NCBI GenBank assembly: GCA_035236585.1
Contig: CP141132.1
Coordinates: forward strand, 61,539,880 to 61,603,879
DNA length: 64,000 nt
Direction: 5' to 3'
Source of the DNA: Warburgia ugandensis
Lineage: Eukaryota > Streptophyta > Magnoliopsida > Canellales > Canellaceae
Part shown: piece by piece, positions 14,701 to 24,902 of the stretch
Layout of the letters: the number at the start of each line of letters is the position of its first letter
Numbering within the stretch: the first letter of the stretch is position 1
The notes under the pieces: model-generated
What the model was told of the DNA's origin: nothing
The model's input: the letters and a program-made list of their open reading frames with translations, nothing else
Databases searched by the model: none
Program-made: the position numbers and the translations under genes

Positions 14701-15042
14701 ATGTAAATAATACATGTATTTAATGTTTACATACCTTCACCATTTCCCATATTGAATCTTTGGTTGAGGATGGCACAAGTCTCCAATCCTCAAATGTGAT
14801 AGGAACTATGCTTCTTACTGTAGAGCATATGAAACTACTATAAGTAGGGGCACTCTCACCAATTTCTTGCCCTCTACTACTGTATTGGACAGTTTCTTTA
14901 ATTCCCTTCAATTTTCTCTTGATAACCTTTTCCATTGTTGTTCGCCCTTTGCCCTTTCTTTTTGGAGTAGTGCTCATGTAAGCCTCTTGTTCTGCTCTTC
15001 ATTCAAGTTGCGCTCTTCATTTTGATGTTCTCCTGGTTCCAT
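11729..15042 (-). pseudogene. CACTA second gene: Transposase_24-like region plus Ulp1/C48 protease-like region
   Basis: A multi-exon gene whose exons I set by aligning it by eye with the second copy at 46924-52400. The first ATG is near 15042, with a frame break before MSTTPKRKGKGR. The N-terminal part has VPITFEDWRLVP (about 14790) and GEQWRKWKNYL (about 14590), typical of plant Transposase_24 proteins. Middle exons include 'GRMVHETNLQHHL', 'DRSILWKMAHSVG' and 'DHPSRFRGMGHNIVPS'. The C-terminal part has HWMLLILD (12381-12358) and, in another frame, 'SDWECGFYVLKYMRTLAING' (about 12020-11960). These are the His-Asp and Cys blocks of C48 cysteine proteases. The CPxQ block before the Cys holds two stops. 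The last exon ends SKWANYV and then TAG at 11729. Role in transposition is not known to me. Confidence 0.75.
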
Positions 15043-15309
15043 TATTACTACAAAGAAACATTCAATGATATTAGAACAATACTTTTAAATGACCTTTCAA
15101 TAATTACATGCTAAGTAAAACCCTCATCTAAATAAAACATGAATAATCAGCATCAACAACAAAGGAAAATATTAATTTGTTTCTAAGACTATAGATTTGC
15201 TTATAATATGTAGTATCAGCTTTATAACCAATAAAAAGGCACATTGAAAATTCAAGTGAATTATTTTTTTTATCATTTATCATTTACTAATACTCATTTT
15301 CATGAGACA

Positions 15310-15560
15310 AACTCTCTCTCTCCCTTTGATGACCCGGGTTTTCTTTTAAAACCCTGAGTGTCATTTTTATTTTCTCAAAACAAGGATTCTTATTGAAATG
15401 AGTGCTCATTTCTACCAAAAATCCAATAGAGTTTCCTCTGTTTTTCAGACATTTGACATTTAACGCATGTCATTACGAAATACCTAATAAACATTCATTG
15501 ACAATTATTTTAAAAACATAATTGGAGACTCTGTCTCCTTTTCATGTAAAAAGTTGTGCT
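15310..15560 (-). repeat. LTR end fragment inside CACTA copy 1 (fossil)
   Basis: Read on the minus strand, this resembles the 3' section of the solo LTR at 51270-51500. Shared blocks are 'tctccaattat', 'agaaatgagcactcatttca' and 'aaaatgacactc(a/g)gggttt'. It is a short broken piece of the same LTR group with no internal genes, lying just upstream of the second CACTA gene. I cannot tell whether it is a truncated insertion or a piece carried along. Confidence 0.65.
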
Positions 15561-17547
15561 AATACTCATGCTATGCATTAGTGACCATGAAACTTAATGT
15601 GAATAATCATGACAATGATTATAGATGTTGAATTTAAGTTATCATGGCTGCTTGGGCAATCATCATCGTACTGGGTCATGAACTTATATGAAAACATATT
15701 CATGGACACAACATATTAGCTACTTGTGGCTATGTTATTAGAAAGCTTCCATGCCTTGAAAAGCAATGCATAGGATAGCACATCTAATTTGTTTGGAAAG
15801 AGTGTGGGAATCTTAGGCATCTGGAGAAAACATAAAAGAATATATTTATCACTTCCATCTGCAACTTCTCAACATGACATGTATTATATTTATTAGATGT
15901 GTAGTAGTTAAGCCTATAATGATCAATCTTAGGCTCAAAAGGATATATTAATCTATGATTATGAAAGTAGCCTATTAGAGGCAAAGTTCTAGGGGCTGCC
16001 ATGTTTTCACCTTCTCGAATTAAAATGTGGCTACTTTTGGTCCTTATGACAATGATGCAACTTCCTTGGATGACTTGAGATCTATGTGCATGGGGTAGTT
16101 GCACCATGCTGCTAAGTGCATCTTCATTCAAACGTCAACAAAAGGATTTGAATTCAAAGTTCTTCAAAAACCTTTTTATTTTAAAAAAGTCCAGTTCACC
16201 CCTAGGACTTAGTGTCAGATTGCATGATTTTACAAGTACAACAAATCCCAACAAAAATTTCACCAGTTTCCATCCAAATTGCATCTAGTTTCCATTAAAG
16301 ATATGGAAAATCATAACAATTTTAGCAAATCCAAGATCCAATAAATTAGGCAAATCCTTAATGCGAGTAGCATGCACATATCATAGAACAAAAGGTAATT
16401 TTTCATATTAGTATCTGTTAGTATTCATGAAATCTCTTTGGAGGCCTGGATTTTTTGAGTAAAAACACAGAGGCCTTAACTTTTTGAGTTGTAAATTTGC
16501 ACTTCAAATCTTAATGATCTATTAAATTCAATGATGGAACTTGTCATATGTCATTCACATGCATCTTCTAAGGGGTAATTATATGAGAAAATTCTTGCCA
16601 ATAGCTTTCTTTCTCACTTTCCTCTAACACTAGTTAAAAGCTCCTCTTTAAGTAGTTGGAGAAGTAATGGAGTCATAGTTCGATAGATACTAAGTTCCTT
16701 ATTTGTGGATTGAGTGAGAGAGATTGGAGAGTGGGGAATATATATTGGAGCTCTAGTTCCAACAAATGTTAATTTTCCATGTTTGGGATCATTGTTCGTG
16801 TGAAAAATGGTTATAGAATTTGAGCAAAGGAATTTGGGTTAGAAACACTTTCCTATGATATGTATAGTACTTATTTGTTTAATTCTTTTATTATCTTTTC
16901 ATAAAATATTTTTTTCTTTTAAATTTTTTTAGGGTATTTTAGTGCAAGAATTATGTTCTATATAGTAGGTATTAGATAATTCCTTCTATTGTCTTCCATT
17001 ATGTTTTTATTATTTATAGGTGATTGATCGACTTCCATGTTTTGTGAATGAATACATTGTTGTCTTTTTAAAGCTTTTTTTTTTAAAATGTGATCTTTTA
17101 AAAAAAAAGGTTTACTTTACTTGTCTATTTGTGTCTTATACCTTGCTTTTATGGGTTTTAGATGCAACTAAGTGTGCTATTTACCATAAAGTTTCCCTAC
17201 ACAGGCAAGTTAAAGTATTGTCATAGAAAAGTTATGCTCTCCAGCTATGTAACCTACACTAACAAGGTGGATAGTGATGGATTTTCATTTTTTGAATTGG
17301 AGGCTATTGATAGTCAGCTTTTTCTTCGTAAACTAGATCATATCAATCTGATCTTTTGTTCTTTATCTAATAAATTGCCACTATTCAGTAAAACAAATTA
17401 TGGATTAGTGTTTTCATGCTAAATTGTGATTACCCCATACCACATCCTAATTACCCTATCCATACCACATACTAATTACATTGAATAACATTGATCTAGC
17501 ATGAAAACTTCAATCATGAAATGAGTTCAATAGATTTTACCGCTTGC
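15561..17547. other. CACTA copy 1 spacer, nothing identified
   Basis: Between the end of TNP2 and the start of the second gene. The longest frame (15784-16131, minus) resembles no family I know. It could contain promoter sequence for the second gene, or captured DNA, but I can support neither. Confidence 0.45.
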
Positions 17548-18045
17548 CTTTTCTCCAACACGCGTGCAGATCGGGTTCCACCAGCTCCCACCCTTTTCTC
17601 TCCTTTCTCCTATCCTTCTCTCTTCTCCTCTCTCTTCTTCTCCCCTCTCTTCTCCAGCATGGGTGCAGGGTGCAGATCGGCTCCCACCCTCTCCTTCTCT
17701 CTTCTTTGGCGTGGGTGGTTCTCTAGTATGTAGATTGCCTCCAATACTCTTTTCTCCTTTCTCCTCTCCTTCTCTCTTCTCCTCTCTTCCCTCTCTTCTC
17801 TGGCGTGTGTGCAACGTGCAAATGAGGTCCCACCCTCTCCTTCCCTCTTCTCCGGCATGGGTGGCATGTAGATGAGCTCCCACACTCTCTTTCTCTCTTC
17901 TCTAGTGTGGGTGTGGTGTGCAGATGAGTTCCCACCCTCTCCTTCTCTCTTCTCTGGAGTGGGTGCTACATGCAAATCGGTGGCCACATGCTCATTTCTC
18001 CTCTCCTTCTCTCTTCTCCTATTTTCTCTCCCTTCTCTTGTTCAC
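17548..18045. repeat. Pyrimidine-rich minisatellite in CACTA spacer
   Basis: About seven copies of a block built from 'tctccttctctcttctc', '(t/g)ggcgtgggtg' and '(g/a)tgcagatgagctcccaccc', with spacing of about 50 to 100 bp. The 'gcagat' cores lie near 17566, 17670, 17730, 17815, 17870, 17920 and 17970. The strong strand asymmetry leaves several long open frames on both strands. Their repeated HTPEKREGEGG-type peptides are products of the repeat, not proteins. Confidence 0.88.
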
Positions 18046-18148
18046 CCACATTTTCCCCCTCTCATTGGGTTGCTTTGTTGGGTTTTGAGAAGAAACAAAG
18101 ATGGATATTTCTTTATGTAAGCTGCGTGTGCAAAGATCAAAAGTTTAT

Positions 18149-18190
18149 ACTTTTAAAGTCGCTTACTTATAAATGACTTTAAAAATGTAC
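18149..18190. repeat. Internal copy of CACTA subterminal repeat, 1
   Basis: 'tttaaagtcgcttacttata' followed by 'aatgactttaaa' is the same inverted pair that fills both ends of the element, yet it lies about 7.6 kb from the left end. Confidence 0.75.
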
Positions 18191-18213
18191 AATTTTTAAA
18201 ATTTTAAAATTTA

Positions 18214-18215
<2 letters not shown>

Positions 18216-18249
<34 letters not shown>
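18216..18249. repeat. (CA)n microsatellite
   Basis: Seventeen CA units in an otherwise AT-rich spacer. Confidence 0.97.
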
Positions 18250-18251
<2 letters not shown>

Positions 18252-18319
18252 CTTTTGTTAATTAGTACATGCTCCACAATATTTAACAAAAAGTAACACA
18301 AGAAATTAATGAAATGAAA

Positions 18320-18600
18320 TTTTAATTATAGTGAGTTCAGGAATCAAGGGTTAGTTTAATTAAGGGTTTAAGGTTCAAGTGTTCAGGAAACAACATGGGG
18401 TTAATTAGGTTAAGGGCTTAAGGTTCAAGGTATTTACGTATGTAAGTGTTTAGAGTTTAGGGGTTTCAGAGTACTCAGTAAACAAGTTTTGGGGTTAGGA
18501 GTTAAGGGCTCAAGGGTAAGGTTCACTGATAGAGTTTAAGGGCTCAAGCTTAAGGTTAGTATTAGGGGCTCAGGTTAATTAAGGTTAGGATTTATGGATG
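18320..18600 (+). repeat. Loose GGTTCA(A/G)/GGTTTAAG repeats
   Basis: Frequent 'aagggtttaaggttcaag'-type stretches with about 7-bp periodicity, such as 'gggcttaaggttcaagg' and 'gggctcaagcttaagg'. They resemble a much degraded variant of plant telomere repeat (TTTAGGG). A tighter array of the same kind lies at 58500-58598. Confidence 0.65.
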
Positions 18601-19029
18601 GTTGATCTACACTCAATTAATTATTTTTAAATAAATATATATGTATTTGATTGACACTAATATTCCAAAGTTTACTTGAGCCACCCAAAATTGCAGGAAC
18701 AATACTCCATTTTTAAGAACTAAAAATATGTAATATATAAAAAAATTAGTACAAAAATGTACTAATAAAAGAACATTAAAAAATAAAGAGGATAAATTAA
18801 TTATATGAAAATTTGGGGGAGTTAGCTTAATTCTCATTCCTAACTTGTGTGTGTCAGAGTGGTTCTTATAATATATATGCATTCGATTTACACTAAGTGC
18901 ATCACAAAGTAATATAGAAACACTCCTAAATAAATAAAAATATGTGATAAACAAAGAAATACAAAAATTGTACTAACAAAAGCACATTAAGCAAAATAAG
19001 ATGACTAATTTATTATTAGTTTAGTTATA

Positions 19030-19130
19030 ATTTTAAAGTTGTTTATTTGTAAATGACTTTAAAATTACTTACCTTTAAAGTTGTTTATAACTAAACAACT
19101 TTTAAAGTACATACATTTGAAGTCAACAAT
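19030..19130. repeat. Internal copies of CACTA subterminal repeat, 2
   Basis: 'ttaaagttgtttatttgtaa', 'aatgactttaaaa', 'tttaaagttgtttataact' and 'aaacaacttttaaag' form paired inverted copies, just beyond the 3' end of the TNP2 gene. Confidence 0.75.
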
Positions 19131-19429
19131 TTAAAATGTATTTTGTTTAGATTATATACACCTTTTATATGTACTTACAATATCTAACAATTAATACATA
19201 ATGAAACGATTTTTTTTTTTTAATTAGCAGTGCATTTATGCATTCTTTTTGTACGCATATATATAGCTAACTTATATATCAATCCATGCATATATTATTG
19301 CTCATGACAAAAGACCTAATTAAAAATTAAAAATATTGAATTATATATATGTTGCAACTGACTAATATACATATTATTCCACAGACCCCAATATATATAT
19401 TTTCAAACCCAAGCACCTTCCTCACCATT

Positions 19430-21845
19430 GTCACACACATAATCCTCATTCTCACCAAGTATTGCTTCGATCAATGGATTATTTTGGTAACAGAAGGATA
19501 ATTTATTTTAGTGTCTCTTAGATCATCTTCATCATATAAATTCCTCAAACAGGATGAGAAGATAGTTGACCACCTCTTATCACGTTCATCTTGTACGTAA
19601 AATACTTGTTTTGCTTAAGATGCCAAAATAAATTGATCATTTTTATAGCCAATTCTATTGAGGTCAACTAATGTCAATCCAAGGGCATCAGTTTTGATGC
19701 TATCTTTGTTTTGTTCTACTCAATCGCTCTTAAACACAGCCACAGTTCTAAAAGTATAATCTAAGCCCTAAATCTCTCTTATAACCCCGTAATAAATTTC
19801 ATTTGCCACATTGACTTGTTATCCTTTGAACTGGAAAAGAATGTATCATTGGCAACTAAGCTAACTCCACTATTCTATTGCCCTATTGAGTTATCATGGT
19901 CTTTTGTGTAAAAGTGATAACCATTGATAGCATATCCAACATATTTGATGGTCCCATTGCCATCTAGCGTAAGGTTTCTAATATACTGTTGCCTGCTACT
20001 TCTCACTAATCTTGAATCTGTGTATATTAATATATTAAGTAAGCTTAAGTAAGATTAATATATACATACATATATATATATACACACACATAACATTGTT
20101 ATTTAATGTACATTAATTGAGAATTTACTTTCTTACAAGCCAATTACTGAAAGTGTGACAATGCTCAAATTGTAGCCACTTTAGTTTCTTTGTGTAACTT
20201 GGATTCCTTGTCTTGATCACATCCATGTGTTCACTACGTACACGTATATACACAAACAAATTAATAGAGTATTAATCATATAAAATGTAATTAATCATCA
20301 ACAATTAAATTTTACATATTCATGCATGCATAATTAACTCACTCAATGTATGGTTGGACTTCATTAACATTTCGTAACACATAATGATGTGCCTGGTCTC
20401 GTTCTTTATAGTCAACGATCGATATATGACCACTAGATAGAGGTTTGCCAACCTTGGGATCAAATTCCACTGATTGTTTCTTTCTTGGGATTCCAATGGC
20501 ATCTACTCCTGCTAAGTACTCTGTGCAAAACTCCACTACTTCCTCGGCAATGTAACATTCGGCTATACACTTCTCTGGTCGGTTGTGATTACATACATAC
20601 CCTTTTAAAATTTTCATGTACCTCTCAAATGGATACATCCATCACAAGTAAACTAGCCCACAAAGTTTGACCTCATCAATGAGGTGCACTATTAAGTTTA
20701 CCATGATGTCAAAGAAGGATGGTGGAAAGATTGTCTCAAGCTCACATAAAGTTGTCACTAGATGACCTTGAATTTCTTGTAATTTTGAAACATCCACCAC
20801 CTTCTTGCACAAATCATTAAAGAAGTAGCAAAAATTTTGTAATAGCTCCCCTAACTTTGTTCGGTAACACCAAACATATTGCTACTAGTAGTAGTTCTTG
20901 CATCAATGCATGACAATCATGTGACTTCATCCCCAACAATTTTAGCTCTTCCATGGAAATAATATTTTTAAAGTTTGAAGAGTAGCTGTCTAGGACTTTG
21001 AGCTTGAATAAGGTTTTACACATTACTCTCCTCTCCTCTCTATTGAGAGTAAAATTTGCCTTAGGCAAGTATGTTCCTCGATTGCCCATGTCCTCTGGGT
21101 GCAACCTCCTCTTCAAACCCATGTTCATAAGATCCATGTGAGCTGCAAGTCCATCCTTTGTTTTCCCTGGGATATTAAGCAACATACTAGTCAAACTTTC
21201 ACACACATTCTTCTCAATGTGCATGACATCAAGCACATGACATATATGCAGTGATTTCTAGTATGGTAGATGAAAGAATATTGATTTCTTCTTCCAACAA
21301 CTTTTACAATTACTTCTTTTCCCATAAGACATTGATGTTTTCATCCTACTCTAATACTTGTTGTCCTATTAACATCTTTGGAGGTGTCATAGTCTCTACA
21401 CACCTGTTAAATTCTCCCTTCTTAAAATGATATGGATGGTTTTTACGCAACCATCTTTCGTGCCCAAGGAAGACCATTTTCCTACCATGTTTAAGTCGTA
21501 CAGCACATGTTTGATCACTGCAGAGAGCACAAGCATTGTATCCCGTCACAGTGCATCCAGACAAATTACCATACTCAGAGAAATCGCTTACTGTCCACAA
21601 CAGTATAGCCTTTAGAGTGAATGACTCTTTCTTGCATGCATCGTATGCTTGAACACTCACATCTCATAATGTCTCAAGATCATCAATCAAGGGAGACAAG
21701 TACACATCAATGTCATTTCTTGGCTTCTTTGGACCTGATATCAACATAGTTTGTATCATGTACTTCCTCTTCATACATAGAGATGGTGGAAGGTTATAAC
21801 AAACTAATATAACTGCCCAAAACCTATACTTGCCACTCATAAAAC
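19430..21845 (-). pseudogene. TNP2-type CACTA transposase, 3' part
   Basis: The downstream part of the transposase gene, cut by the Tekay insertion at 21846. From the cut it reads MSGKYRFWAVILVCYNLPPS, then 'GPKKPRNDIDVYLSPLIDDL' (about 21680) and 'DFSEYGNLSGCTVTGYNACA' (about 21550), with KHGRKMVFLGH after it. 'LDVMHIEKNVCESL' (about 21230) and 'KSHDCHALMQELL' (about 20920) follow; these belong to the TNP2 family core (Transposase_21). MYPFERYMKILKGYV (20638) and IAECYIAEE mark DUF4218. A DUF4216-like end (TDALGLTLVDLNRIGYKNDQ, about 19670) closes it. Stops lie around 21663 and 21240 and within the DUF4216 part. Introns probably occur between blocks. Confidence 0.88.
21841..21845 (+). repeat. 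Target site duplication of Tekay element, left copy (AAAAC)
   Basis: AAAAC here pairs with AGAAC at 32539-32543, one mismatch. Placing the junction here also joins the transposase reading as DGINPHGS then MSGKYRFW, which fits the TNP2 family length at that point. Confidence 0.75.
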
Positions 21846-24763
21846 TATAATGACTCAAGTTTTCAATATTTTTGTATCACTTTTGCAACCATGATCAATC
21901 ATGATGTTTACTATTTGCCAATTAGTTATAGCTTATTTATTTTGGAAATACAGATATCTTTAATTATATTAATAGGTGGTTAGATGTTTTATTTTAATTA
22001 AAATATGAAACAATAGAATTTGTGAGAAATATCTACATCATTAGATTCTACACTCGAAATGGAATCCAAGGTCTCAAAGAACACTGAAAACAGAGTTCGT
22101 ATGACCAAGTTATGGGCTTTTGAAGATGGAGGGTATTTTTGTAAATTGGATTTAAAATGGTTTGAAAACGTAGGGGGTCATTTTGATAACGACACCCCTC
22201 CTTCTTCTCCACCGACCACTCCACTGCCATTCCCTTCCAGCTGTCGCACTGCACTGCCCTTGTAGTGCGGCACCGACAAAAATGGCCCCACCGCCATGGG
22301 ACGGTACCGCCTTTCCCCTCCTATAAATTTCTCCCCTTTCCCCCCCCCCCCCTTCCATCACCGTGATTCCTCCGATCAAATTCGATTCCCTACAATCTCT
22401 AGCAAGGAGGGTTTCAATTGGCAGTTCAGGAGTGCAATAAGCACCATCTCGGGTTCCCAAGTATGATCCTCCTCCCCACTCTACTCCTCTCTCTTCCCTC
22501 TTCCCTCTTCCCTTTCCCCTAGATCCCAATTGGATCTGGTCTCACCGGGAGATGAATCGCTAGTGAAACCAATGGGCGATGGATCTGTTGTAGATCCACC
22601 CCCTAGGCAGCTCGGATGCAATATCTGACCAACCCAATGTGTTCTTGGTACTCCAAAACCCTTGAAAACCAAGGGCAGTCTGGGCATTGGGACATCCCGG
22701 GCGTTGGGAGGGTTGGACGGTCCAGATTGGGCCTCCCCATCCCTATTGACCCTGATGTGCACTGGGGATGCAGTGCGTAACGTGTGCCCCGAACGCTCCT
22801 CCTGGGACGGTCATTTTGCGCATGCACATGCCTGCGAGCACAGTCTCGGTTCGACCGGGATGCACACCCATCCTGGGAACCATGACGCACGGGCCCTACA
22901 TGGACAAATCTGGTTCGCTAGTTGATGCAAGACACTAAAAATGCAATTAAGGAGGCTATATAACTCCAATTGACGATCCAAAAGAACCGTTGCGTTCTTA
23001 ATTACGATGCATATCTATTTATACAATAAAATTTAGGTTCATATGACTGTTTGATGTGACTATAGCCAAAAACCTATGAACATCTCATATATCTACAAGA
23101 TCAAAGTACCTAGATCAAACCTAAATCATATAGATCAACCATTATAAGTGAGATTCAACATGGAGACCCACAAATCAGAGATCTATAATGTCTAGTATAG
23201 ATCTAGCCGTTGATTTGTAAAATAGGAAATAATACTTGGATTTTTATTTTCCAAATAATACTCAGGACTTCACAAAGGCGATCTAGATCTCGAATTGAAG
23301 AGAAGTGCAATCCAAGAGACATCAAGGTAGGTAGTTTGATACTGCTAAGTTTTTAAATGCATTCCTAAACTCTAATTGATTTATTTAATCCTAATAACCA
23401 TGTTTAGTATGCTTTTTGTGATATGATATTCTCATAATGAGTATGCGTATTTTCCTTATGATCTTGCATGCAATTGCCTGCATATTTGGTAAATAGTTTT
23501 TATATAAGCACTGCATGCATGTTTTGGAATGGCGACATAAATTGCACAATTTGTGATGATTGAGATTTGGAATATATGCATATTTATGTACATTGCTCAC
23601 ATGTTTTGAAACTCATTGCATAGATTGCCTGATTTCCGATGATTGGGATTTGGATGGTTTATATATGCCTTTTGGGCTATTGAGCCTGGTGGGCACTATG
23701 CTGAGAGATTGTACGGGGTTGACCTCCCGGCCTCTACCAAAAAAAGTGGATGGTATTGCTGCCAAAATGGCATTGTCCCTTCCTCGACTGCTGTGATAAA
23801 CAGAAACGACTACTGGAGGTGTTCACGGCACCCTTTTCGAGGACAGCCATAGTCACCGTGGAGGCTATGGTGGGTTGGTCTCTAAATACCGAAGACATAC
23901 AATTCTAGCTGTGTGCTGATCATGAGCATAGTTGACCCTATGATTTCAGTTTTATCTATATGCATATAGCATTGAGATGATCGTATACGGGTATTCGTGA
24001 CCAGTCAGTTTGAGTGATTTACTGAAAGGCCCATATGCATGATATTCATGATAATATCCTTATTTTCTTTGATTGATTAGTATTTTAAGATTTTCATAGC
24101 TACTATTAGTATTGATTAGTCCGCTTGATGTATTTGCTGCGATTTATGCATGCATAAGTTGATTTACTATGCTTGCATTTCATATTCTATATCTTGCTAA
24201 TTTATGAGTTTCAGTGTTTACGTATATATACATATACCCATGATTACCCAAAAATAGAAGTGCATATCTTTATGCTTATGTTTGGTATAACCCCTCTTGC
24301 ATGTCACGTTTTCAAACTGGTGGTAGCAGGTTACCTATGGAGTATGATGAATAATCAACCCAATCCATCCTTTTTCCAGATCAAACAAAATATAACTAGA
24401 AGGAGCATCAAAGAGCATTAGGGCCATAGTCAAGTGAACACAAGTAAGGCTGAATGAGTACTTAAACTAGTAACCCTTTTGTATTTGATGTACACTTGGT
24501 TGTATGTGCTTATTTGTAACTCGGGTCGTGATTAACAATCTTGGGAGTAGTAATTATTCATTTTTATGTTTTGCCTAAAACGTACCATGGCCTTATGCAT
24601 TATCTGTTTGCCGAGATTTGTTAATGACGCTCAGGGTTTTTATACACAAGTTTTGACTTAAAGAAAATTTTCACTGCATCCTTTTAGCAAAAAATTGTTT
24701 CAAAATAGAGATCGATCTCACTGTTTATTATAAAATTGCATCATAAAAACCGAGGTCATCACA
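21846..24763 (+). repeat. Tekay element 5' LTR
   Basis: About 2.9 kb, matched along its length by 29690-32538. It ends 'ggtcatcaca' directly before the primer-binding site. A TATA-like 'ctataaattt' at 22321, with CT-rich sequence after it, is the likely LTR promoter. The start lacks the TGA seen in the 3' copy. The open frames inside it are chance. Confidence 0.92.
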
Positions 24764-24765
24764 GT

Positions 24766-24777
24766 TGGTATCAGAGC
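24766..24777 (+). other. Primer-binding site, initiator tRNA-Met
   Basis: TGGTATCAGAGC, two bases after the 5' LTR, is complementary to the 3' end of plant initiator methionine tRNA and is the usual primer site for Tekay-type elements. Confidence 0.92.
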
Positions 24778-24902
24778 CCAGGTTCATGTTATTCACAGCC
24801 TAGTTATGAAATGAAGAGTTATAATCAAGTTACATCAATAGTAAAACCATTAGGATAGCATGATAGAGATCCTTAAAGGTAGGCACAGGTCTTGTAAAAT
24901 AG

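Noticed and set aside
17527-17987. Long open frames on both strands with repeated EKREGEGG-like or PSLLS-like peptides
   Set aside because: They come from the CT-rich minisatellite, which has almost no stop codons on either strand. There is no start context or homology.
22152-22925. GC-richer frames near 22500 and 30450, present twice
   Set aside because: They lie within the two LTRs of the Tekay element and are shared only because the LTRs are copies of each other.
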